Shown: in pieces, positions 33,385 through 40,725 of the stretch
Numbering within the stretch: the first letter of the stretch is position 1
Layout of the letters: every line of letters begins with the position of its first letter
Assembly (NCBI RefSeq): GCF_042652185.1
Contig: NZ_JBHSIX010000022.1
Strand: one strand, 5' to 3'
Length of the DNA: 64,000 nt
Source of the DNA: Actinacidiphila fildesensis
GTDB lineage: Bacteria > Actinomycetota > Actinomycetes > Streptomycetales > Streptomycetaceae
Position numbers and translations under genes: made by a program
Notes under the pieces: generated by a model
Database searches by the model: none
Told to the model about the DNA's origin: nothing
What the model saw: the letters and a program-made list of their open reading frames with translations, nothing else

Positions 33385-33729
33385 CCCACGGCCACAGCCA
33401 CGGCCACAGCAGCACTCGCCTCCGCGGCAGCCGCAGCCGGAGCGGCGCGCCACGTCACGCGGTCCCACCCGTCACGCCGTAGGGCTGCGACGCCTTGAGG
33501 ACGCCCTGAACCAGGACGCCCCGAACCAGTACGCCCCGAACCAGCACGCCCCGAACCAGCACGCCCTGAACCAGCACGCCCTGAACCAGCACGCCCTGAA
33601 CCAGCACGCCCTGAACCAGTACGGCCGGCCCGCGTGATCCGCGGACCGGCCGGTGAACCGCGGGCGGAAGCACGACCGTGCCTCCGCCCCCACCCGAAGA
33701 CCCCGACCCGACAACCCCAGGGATCGCCG
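33385..33729. other. 345-base spacer with tandem repeats inside the NRPS locus
   Basis: It begins with short GCCACAGCCACGGCCACAG-type repeats (33390-33412) and contains eight copies of a 15-bp unit (33501-33620). It ends with the ribosome region of the C-A-PCP gene. The plus-strand frame through the repeats has no start codon, and the minus-strand frames look like low-complexity shadows. No gene is called. Confidence 0.6.
33501..33620. repeat. Eight tandem copies of a 15-bp unit
   Basis: Unit ACGCCCTGAACCAGC, head to tail, 8 x 15 = 120 bases. Variants are confined to two positions: the T/C in CCCTG/CCCCG and the last base C/T/G. A degenerate ninth copy precedes it at about 33489-33500. The high identity suggests recent expansion. 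Confidence 0.9.
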
Positions 33730-36700
33730 ATGCTCCCCCTCTCTCCGTCGCAGGAGATCGTCTGGCTGCACGAACAAGTGCAGCCCGGCAGCCGCGCCTA
33801 CAACTTCACCGCCTCCCTCGACCTGTGGGGCACGCTGGACACCGAGGCGCTGCGCCGCGGACTGGCCGCGGCCCTCGACCGCCACCCCGGACTGCGGCTG
33901 GAACTCGTGGCGGTCCCCGGCGCGATGCCCGTGCAGCGCGACGCCGACCTCTGCGAGCCGCGGCTGCGCACCGTGGACCTGACCGGGGAGGCTGACCCGG
34001 AGGCCGCGTTCGCGCGGCTGCTCCGCACGGAGGCGGAGACCCCGCTCGACACCTACGAGGCGCCGCTGCTGCGCTGGACGCTGGCCCGGCTCGCCGACGA
34101 CCAGCACCGGCTCATCCATGTCGAGCACCACCTGATCCACGACGGGCACTCCTTCGCGATCCTGCTGGGCGACGTCTTCACCGTCTACCGCGCCCACGTC
34201 CTCGGTGAGCCGACCGCCCTGCCGCCCGCCACGTCCTACGTCGACCATGTGCGCTCCCTCGACGCGGACGACGACCGGGCTGCGGCGGAGCGGCGGTCGA
34301 GCCTGGAGTACTGGGCGGCCGAACTGCGCGACGCCTCCTTCGACATGCCGCTGCCCGGTCTGGCCCGGCCCGGCGCCCGGCGCCGGCACCACGGCGGGCA
34401 GCTGCGCCAGTCGATCGGCGCGGACCTGACGGAACGGCTGCGCGCACACACCCTGGAGCGCGGGCTGACCCCGTTCTCCACGCTGCTCGGGCTCTTCGCC
34501 GAACTGCTGCGCCGGCACAGCGGCCGCGAACAGATGGTCGTCGGCACCGCCGTCGGCAACCGCCCACGCGGCTTCGAGAACGCCGTGGGCATGTTCGTCA
34601 ACACGATTCCGCTGCGGCTGCGCCTGGACCCGGCGGCCCCGGCCGAGGACGCCATGGACGAGGTGACCGACACCCTCTTCCGTGCCCTGCCGCACCAGGA
34701 GGTGCCGGTCCAGGAGCTGACGCGCGCGCTGGGCCTGCACACCTCGGGCGCGGACAACCCGCTGTTCAGCGTCATGTTCAGCGCGCACGACGCCGCACTG
34801 CCGGAGATCGACGTGCCTGGTCTGGACGTCACGCTCTTCGAGGGATTCAACACCGGCACCACCCGCTTCGACCTCGACGTCGTGCTGCTCCCGGACGACC
34901 GGCGCGGAGTGAGCCCCCGGCACGGCGCGCGCGGCATGACCATGGTCTGGGACTACGACGCCGACCTCTTCGGCGAGGACACCGCGAAGCTGCTCACCGA
35001 GCGCTTCCTGGACCTGCTGCGCGCCTATCTCGACGATCCCGGCACCGTGCTCGCGGACCTCGCGCTCCCGGCACCCGCTGTCGTACCGGTGCCGGTCGGG
35101 CCCGCCGCGTCCCCCGGCCGGGATCCGCTCGACCCGGCCGCCGCCCACGACCCGTCGCTGCCCGCGCTGCTGATCGGCGCCCGCCGGCTGACCTACGGGG
35201 ACCTCGACGAGCAGGTCGCCGCCGTCGCGCGGCGGATGCTGGCGGCGGGCGTGACGGCCGGCCGGCCGGTCGCCGTCGTGCTGCCGCGCGGCGCCGACTC
35301 GGTGGTGGCCCTGCTGGCCTGTCTGCGGACCGGCGCGGTGTACTGCCCGCTCTCCCCGTCCGACCCGGAATCCCGGCTGGAACTGCTGCTGAACCGGCTG
35401 GGTCCCGCGCTCGTGCTCACCTCCGCCGCCGCCGGGGTGACGCTGCCCGCCGGCCTCCCGGTGACCGCGCTCGACGCCGGCTCCTACCCGGCCGCGCGCC
35501 CGGCCGCAGTGGTGCCCGATGCGGCGTACATCATCCACACCTCCGGATCCACCGGCATCCCCAAGCCCGTGGCCGTGGGCAGGGCCGCGCTGGAGAACCA
35601 TCTGACCGGTGCCGCCGACCGGTTCGCGCTGGCGGCCGGTGACCGGGTGCTGCTCTTCGCCCAGCCCTCGTTCGACGTGGCCCTCGAAGAGGTCCTTCCG
35701 TCGCTGTACGCCGGCGCCTGCCTGGTCGTACCGGAGCGGGAAGTGCCCACCGGGGCGGAGCTGGCCGAGCTGCTGGCGGCCGCCCGGGTCACCGTCGCCA
35801 ACCTGCCCACCAGCTACTTCCTCGCCACGCGTGAGGAGTTGCGGCCCGCGCTGCGCGACCGCCGCTGGGCGCCGCGGCTGCTGGTGCTCGGCGGTGAGCG
35901 CATCCCGGCCGACGCGATGCGCTCGTTCCTGGCCGACACCGACGCCGCCGTACTCAACGTCTACGGCGTGACCGAGGCGGCGATCAGCTCCACCGTGCAC
36001 GAGATCACCCGCGAGAACCTGGCGGACGGCGCCGAGATCCCCCTCGGCACCGAACTGCCCGGCGAGCGGATCCACGTCCTGGACACGGCACTCCGTCCGC
36101 TGCCGGCCGGCGCGGTCGGTGAACTGGCCATCGCCGGAGCAGGCCTCGCCGAGGGCTACGTCGGCAACCCGGAAGCGACCGCGGCACGGTTCATGACGAT
36201 CCCGGCGCTGGGCGGCGAGCGGGTCTATCTCACCGGCGACCTCGGCTACCGGGGCCTCGACGGGCTGCTGCACTTCCTCGGACGGCGGGACAACCAGATC
36301 AAACTGCGCGGCTACCGCATCGAGTTGGAGGAGGTGGAGGCCGCCGCCTCCGCCGTGCTCGGCGGCCGGTCCTGCGCCGTCGTCCTCGATCGTGAGGCGG
36401 CCGGTGGACCCCGGCTGGTCGGCTTCCTGGAGAGCGCCGACGAACGGGAGCCGTGGGACGAGCAGGCGCTGCACATCGAGCTGAGCCACCGGCTGCCGGG
36501 CGCGCTCGTCCCCGGCCGCTGGGCGCGGCTGGACACCATGCCGAAGCTGGCCGGCGGCAAGCCCGACCGGGTCGCCCTGGCCCGGCTGGCCGCCGCGCTG
36601 GAGCCCACGGCTCCGGCGGACGAGGCCGCCCCTGACCTGGACCCGGCCGCGTTCGCCGCCGACCCGGCGCTGGAGCTGCTCGCCGAGGGATGGAGCGAGG

Positions 36701-36930
36701 TGCTGGGCCACCGCCGGTTCACCGCGTCCTCGCACTTCTTCCAGATCGGCGGGCACTCCGTGCTCGCCGCGCATCTGGCGGCCTGGCTGGAACCGCGGCT
36801 CGGTGAACGGCCGCCACTGCGGCTGCTGTTCCGCAACCCGGTCCTGGCCGACCAGGCCCGCGCCCTGGGTCTGCTCACCCCCTCGCCCGTCGCCGCGTCC
36901 GCCGCCGCATCCACGCCGAAGGAGTCGTGA
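33730..36930 (+). CDS. Nonribosomal peptide synthetase, C-A-PCP module
   Basis: A 1066-residue single-module NRPS. The C domain (1-430) has VEHHLIHDGHSF at about 131-142 with an intact HHxxxDG. The A domain (about 455-950) has HTSGSTGIPKPVAVG (A3), NVYGVTEAAI (A5), LTGDLGYRG (A7), RRDNQIKLRGYRIELEEVE (A8) and the A10 Lys in PKLAGGKPDR. The PCP has FFQIGGHSVLAA with the phosphopantetheine Ser near 1008. The ten-residue pocket, read by alignment to PheA, is DVENVGVISK; six positions match the ornithine/hydroxyornithine code DMENLGLINK, so a basic residue is a weak prediction. ATG 33730 starts exactly at C1 (LPLSPSQEIVW). The next gene overlaps the stop. Confidence 0.92.
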   Translation: MLPLSPSQEIVWLHEQVQPGSRAYNFTASLDLWGTLDTEALRRGLAAALDRHPGLRLELVAVPGAMPVQRDADLCEPRLRTVDLTGEADPEAAFARLLRTEAETPLDTYEAPLLRWTLARLADDQHRLIHVEHHLIHDGHSFAILLGDVFTVYRAHVLGEPTALPPATSYVDHVRSLDADDDRAAAERRSSLEYWAAELRDASFDMPLPGLARPGARRRHHGGQLRQSIGADLTERLRAHTLERGLTPFSTLLGLFAELLRRHSGREQMVVGTAVGNRPRGFENAVGMFVNTIPLRLRLDPAAPAEDAMDEVTDTLFRALPHQEVPVQELTRALGLHTSGADNPLFSVMFSAHDAALPEIDVPGLDVTLFEGFNTGTTRFDLDVVLLPDDRRGVSPRHGARGMTMVWDYDADLFGEDTAKLLTERFLDLLRAYLDDPGTVLADLALPAPAVVPVPVGPAASPGRDPLDPAAAHDPSLPALLIGARRLTYGDLDEQVAAVARRMLAAGVTAGRPVAVVLPRGADSVVALLACLRTGAVYCPLSPSDPESRLELLLNRLGPALVLTSAAAGVTLPAGLPVTALDAGSYPAARPAAVVPDAAYIIHTSGSTGIPKPVAVGRAALENHLTGAADRFALAAGDRVLLFAQPSFDVALEEVLPSLYAGACLVVPEREVPTGAELAELLAAARVTVANLPTSYFLATREELRPALRDRRWAPRLLVLGGERIPADAMRSFLADTDAAVLNVYGVTEAAISSTVHEITRENLADGAEIPLGTELPGERIHVLDTALRPLPAGAVGELAIAGAGLAEGYVGNPEATAARFMTIPALGGERVYLTGDLGYRGLDGLLHFLGRRDNQIKLRGYRIELEEVEAAASAVLGGRSCAVVLDREAAGGPRLVGFLESADEREPWDEQALHIELSHRLPGALVPGRWARLDTMPKLAGGKPDRVALARLAAALEPTAPADEAAPDLDPAAFAADPALELLAEGWSEVLGHRRFTASSHFFQIGGHSVLAAHLAAWLEPRLGERPPLRLLFRNPVLADQARALGLLTPSPVAASAAASTPKES

Positions 36931-38840
36931 TGACGAACACCCTGATCACCGACATGACCACCGACACGCTGACCGCCCGGCCGAGCGTGGCCCACGGCGC
37001 GGCTCTCCCCGCGACCGCCGCCTCCGGCGTGCTCTCCCGCTACGAGGACTGGGTACGCCGCTCCCCGCAGGCGCCCGCAGTGGTCGACGGCGGCCACACC
37101 TGGAGCTACCGGCAGCTGGACGAGGCGGCCGATGAACTCGTCCGCGCACTCGACGGCCGGGTGCGTCCCGGCGACATCGTCGGGGTCTGCCTCGACCGTT
37201 CGGCCGCGCTGGCCGTCACCGCGGTCGCGCTGGCCCGGCTCGGCGCGGTGTATCTGCCGCTGGGACCCCGCCCCGGAGAGCGCCGCATCGGCGCGGTCAC
37301 CGAGGACGTCGCGGTGGTCTGCCTGATGGGCGACCCCGCCGTACTGCCGGCCGGCCACCGGGCCGCCGAGCGGATCGAACTGCCGCTGCCCGTCGAGGGG
37401 ACGAACGCCGCGGCCACGGTCGTCGCCGCCTTCGCCCCGCCCGCGGCCGCCGCCCGCCCGGCACCGCCGGAGGCGTTCTACGCCGTCCTGACCTCCGGTT
37501 CCACCGGCCGCCCGAAGGCGCTCGCGGTGGCGGAGCCCGCCCTGGCCACCCTGCTGGACTGGTACCGCGCCGAGACCGGCCTGGCCCCCGGGGACCGTCA
37601 GTCCCTGCTGATCGGCGTCGCGTTCGACCCGCATGTACTGGAGCTGTGGGCCGGACTGACCTCGGGTGCCGCGCTGGTGCCCGCTCCCGACGCGGTCCGC
37701 TGGGACCCGGCCGAGCTCACGGACTGGTGGCGCGACGCCGGGGTGACCGTCTGCGTCGCGGCCACCCCCATGGCGGAGCCGGTGCTGGACCGGCCCTGGC
37801 CGCGGGGTCTGCGGCTGCGTCATCTCGTCGTCGGCGGCGACCGGATGCGCCGCCGGCCCGGCCCGGACGTGACCGCCACCGTTCACAACGCCTACGGGCC
37901 GGCCGAGGCCACCGTCATCACCACCACGCACGCCATGCGGGCCACCGACGCCGAGCCGGACGACGCGGCCGCGCCGCCGATCGGCTCCCCGCTCCCCGGC
38001 ACCACGGTGGTCGTCGCGGGCCAGGACGGTCGCATCGCCGCCCGCGGTGAGACGGGTGAACTGCTCATCGGCGGCGCCTGTCTGGCGATCGGCTATCTGG
38101 ACCCGGAGCTCACCGCCCGGCGCTTCACCGCCCCGCCCGAAGGGCTGGACGCACCGGGCGCGGACCGTTTCTACCGCACCGGGGACCGGGTGCGGATGCT
38201 GGACGACGGGCAGTTGGAGTTCCTCGGCCGGCTCGACGACCAGGTGAAGATCAGCGGTGTGCGGATCGAACCGGCCGAGGTGGAGGCCGCGTTCGAGCAG
38301 GACCCGGCGGTGCGCAGCGCGGTCGTGACCGCGCCTCGCTCCGCCGACGGCCGCACCCGGCTGGTGGTGTTCGTCCTGCCGTCGGCCGGCGCCGCCCCGA
38401 CCACGGACGCCCTGCTGTCTGCGGTCCGGGTCTGGCTGCCCGAACAGGCGGTCCCCTCGACCGTACGGATCGTCGAGGCCTTCCCGCTGGACGCCAACGG
38501 AAAGGTGGACCGCGCCGCGCTGCTCGCCGGTGAGACGGCCGAGGCCGCCGCGGGCGCCGCGACCTCCGGCAGCGCCCTTCCGGACGGCACCGCGACGGAC
38601 AGCGAACAGCTCGTCCTGCGGGTGGTCCGCGACCTGCTCGACCGGCCGGACGCCGCGCTGGAGGACAACTTCACCTCGGTGGGCGGCACATCGATCATCG
38701 CGGCCCGGCTGCTGGCCGCCATCGAGCGCGAGACGGGCACGAGGCTGCGCGCTCCCGAGGTGCTGCGCCAGCCGGACCTCCGCGCGGTGGCCGCCGTACT
38801 CGACAAGCGCCGTGCGACCGCGTCACCGGCGGTGGTCTGA
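36930..38840 (+). CDS. NRPS A-PCP didomain protein
   Basis: A 636-residue adenylation plus carrier protein with no C domain. A3 is LTSGSTGRPKALAV near residue 186, A4 FDPHVLELW, A5 HNAYGPAEATV, A7 YRTGDRVRM, A8 GRLDDQVKISGVRIEPAEVE and A10 PLDANGKVDR. The PCP carries NFTSVGGTSIIAA with Ser near 587. The pocket reads DPLVVGAVIK; Asp 235 implies an alpha-amino acid but I know no code close enough to name it. ATG 36930 shares its A with the last base of the upstream stop (TGATG), so translation is coupled; a GTG three bases earlier is equivalent. Its aminoacyl-PCP must be used by C domains on other proteins. Confidence 0.9.
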   Translation: MTNTLITDMTTDTLTARPSVAHGAALPATAASGVLSRYEDWVRRSPQAPAVVDGGHTWSYRQLDEAADELVRALDGRVRPGDIVGVCLDRSAALAVTAVALARLGAVYLPLGPRPGERRIGAVTEDVAVVCLMGDPAVLPAGHRAAERIELPLPVEGTNAAATVVAAFAPPAAAARPAPPEAFYAVLTSGSTGRPKALAVAEPALATLLDWYRAETGLAPGDRQSLLIGVAFDPHVLELWAGLTSGAALVPAPDAVRWDPAELTDWWRDAGVTVCVAATPMAEPVLDRPWPRGLRLRHLVVGGDRMRRRPGPDVTATVHNAYGPAEATVITTTHAMRATDAEPDDAAAPPIGSPLPGTTVVVAGQDGRIAARGETGELLIGGACLAIGYLDPELTARRFTAPPEGLDAPGADRFYRTGDRVRMLDDGQLEFLGRLDDQVKISGVRIEPAEVEAAFEQDPAVRSAVVTAPRSADGRTRLVVFVLPSAGAAPTTDALLSAVRVWLPEQAVPSTVRIVEAFPLDANGKVDRAALLAGETAEAAAGAATSGSALPDGTATDSEQLVLRVVRDLLDRPDAALEDNFTSVGGTSIIAARLLAAIERETGTRLRAPEVLRQPDLRAVAAVLDKRRATASPAVV

Positions 38841-38862
38841 GATGACGCCCTCCTCCCCGCGG

Positions 38863-38934
38863 ATCCCCGACACCCGGAAGATCCCCGACACCCGGGAGAT
38901 CTCCGACGTCCGGGAGATCTCCGACGACCGGAAG
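38863..38934. repeat. Four tandem copies of an 18-bp unit at an NRPS gene junction
   Basis: ATCCCCGACACCCGGAAG and three variants, 4 x 18 = 72 bases, lie just after the upstream stop. In the frame of the next gene they encode I-(P/S)-D-x-R-(K/E) repeats. The strong ribosome site GGAAGGA (38930-38936) begins inside the last copy. Confidence 0.88.
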
Positions 38935-38943
38935 GACAACCCC

Positions 38944-40725
38944 GTGACCGCCCTGCCCGCCCTGGTGGCCCGGCACGCCGAACGGACCCCGCACGCCCTG
39001 GCGGTGGTCGACGGCGACACCACACTGACGTACCGGCAGCTCGTGACCTCCGCCCGATGTCTGGCCGCGCACCTGCACGCCTACGGGGTGCGCCCCGGTG
39101 ACCGGGTGGCGCTGCTGATGCCGCGCTCGGCCCGCACCCTGGTCACCCAGCTCGCGCTGTGGTGGGTGGGCGCGGCCTGCGTACCGCTCGACCCGGCGCA
39201 CCCGCGCCCCCGTATCGAGGCGATGCTCGCCGACTCCGGGACGACCCTGACCGTCGGCGACAGCAAGCTGCTGGCATCGGCGGCCGGCACCGGAGTGACC
39301 CTGGCGCTGCCCGAGGACCCGCTGTTGTCCGGCGAGGAGATACCCGCCGCCGACACCGGCCCGGACGCGACGGCGCTCGTCCTGTTCACCTCGGGTTCCA
39401 CCGGCCTGCCCAAGGGTGTGACCGTCACGCACGGCGGCATCGCCGAACTGGTCGCCGACCCGCGGTACGTGACCGTCACCGCGCGGGACCGGGTGCTGTT
39501 CCACTCGCCGACGACGTTCGACGCCTCGACCTTCGAGGTGTGGGCGGCTCTCGCCAACGGCGCCTCCGTCGTGGTGTGCACCACCGAGCGGCCGTCGTTC
39601 GAGGACCTCGCGCAGCACGTCGAGCGGTACGGCGTGACCGTCGCGTTCTTCACCACCGCGCTGTTCCACCAGCTCGCAGCCCGCCGCTCCCGGCTGTTCT
39701 CGGTGCTCCGCACCGTCGTCGTGGGCGGTGAGGCGATGGCCGCCCAGCAGGCCCGCGCGGTGCTGCGCGCGTTCCCCTGGCTGGAGCTGGTCAACGGCTA
39801 CGGTCCGACCGAGACGACGACGTTCGCCACCACCCATCGCGTCACCGACGCGGACTGCGACGGCCCGGTGCCGATCGGCCGCCCGTGCGCGGGCGCCACG
39901 GCCCATGTGCTGGACGCGGCGGGCCGGCCGGTCGCGGACGGGGAACGCGGTGAGCTGTGGATCGGCGGCAGCCGGCTCGCGAACGGCTACGCGGGACGAC
40001 CGGAACTGACCGCCGAGCGGTTCGTGGAGCACGCGTCGCTGGGCCGGCTCTACCGCACGGGCGATCTGGTCTCGTGCCGTCAGGACGGCGTGCTGGACTT
40101 CCACGGCCGCGCCGACGACCAGGTCAAGGTGCGCGGCTTCCGGATCGAACCGGGCGAGATCGAGCACCTGCTGCGCGAGCAGCCGGAGGTGGACGACGCC
40201 GCCGTCACCGTACGGCGGCCCGCCGAGGACGACGCCCGGCTGGCCGCGTTCGTGGTGGCGGCGCCCGGCCCGGTGCCCCGCGCCGAGACCCTGCGGACCC
40301 GGCTCGCCGAACAGCTGCCCGCGCACCTCGTCCCGGACGAGCTGACCTTCGTGGAACGGCTCCCGCTGACGGTGTCCGGCAAGGTCGACCGCCGAGCCCT
40401 CGCCGACCTGCGCGGCGTCACCGTCACCGAGGACCGTGCGGAGCCGCTGACCCCGCTCCAGCAGGCCGTCGCCGATGTGTGGAGCCATGCGCTGGGCTGC
40501 GAAGTGGCCCGGGCGGACGCCGACTTCATCGCCTACGGCGGCCACTCCCTCCTCGCGCTGATCGTCACGGACGACCTGCGCGAGGAACTGGGAGTGACGC
40601 TGTCGCTGCCCGACTTCTTCGCCGCACCCACCGTGGCCGGCCACGCCGCGCTCGTCGAACGCGCCCTGCTGGCCAACCACAGCGATCTCCACCCCGACGC
40701 GCCGGAGGACACCGATGGCCACTGA
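38944..40725 (+). CDS. NRPS A-PCP didomain protein, predicted valine/isoleucine-type
   Basis: A 593-residue adenylation-carrier protein. A3 is FTSGSTGLPKGVTVTHGG, A4 FDASTFEVW, A5 NGYGPTETTTFATTH, A7 YRTGDLV, A8 GRADDQVKVRGFRIEPGEIE and A10 TVSGKVDR. The PCP has YGGHSLLAL with Ser near 534. The pocket reads DAFFVGGTFK, close to valine (DAFWIGGTFK) and isoleucine (DAFFYGITFK) codes, so a branched aliphatic residue is likely. GTG 38944 has GGAAGGA 7 bases upstream and starts at the normal A-domain beginning (TALPALVARHAERTP). An in-frame ATG at 38842, one base after the previous stop, would add 34 residues of repeats. The 3' end overlaps the next gene by 11 bases. Confidence 0.9.
   Translation: MTALPALVARHAERTPHALAVVDGDTTLTYRQLVTSARCLAAHLHAYGVRPGDRVALLMPRSARTLVTQLALWWVGAACVPLDPAHPRPRIEAMLADSGTTLTVGDSKLLASAAGTGVTLALPEDPLLSGEEIPAADTGPDATALVLFTSGSTGLPKGVTVTHGGIAELVADPRYVTVTARDRVLFHSPTTFDASTFEVWAALANGASVVVCTTERPSFEDLAQHVERYGVTVAFFTTALFHQLAARRSRLFSVLRTVVVGGEAMAAQQARAVLRAFPWLELVNGYGPTETTTFATTHRVTDADCDGPVPIGRPCAGATAHVLDAAGRPVADGERGELWIGGSRLANGYAGRPELTAERFVEHASLGRLYRTGDLVSCRQDGVLDFHGRADDQVKVRGFRIEPGEIEHLLREQPEVDDAAVTVRRPAEDDARLAAFVVAAPGPVPRAETLRTRLAEQLPAHLVPDELTFVERLPLTVSGKVDRRALADLRGVTVTEDRAEPLTPLQQAVADVWSHALGCEVARADADFIAYGGHSLLALIVTDDLREELGVTLSLPDFFAAPTVAGHAALVERALLANHSDLHPDAPEDTDGH

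Noticed and set aside
33455..33673. Minus-strand frame of repeating V-L-V-Q-G/R-G units through the 15-bp repeats
   Set aside because: It superficially resembles a pentapeptide-repeat protein but lacks the A(D/N)LxG core, a ribosome site and a defined fold length; it is a by-product of the repeat.
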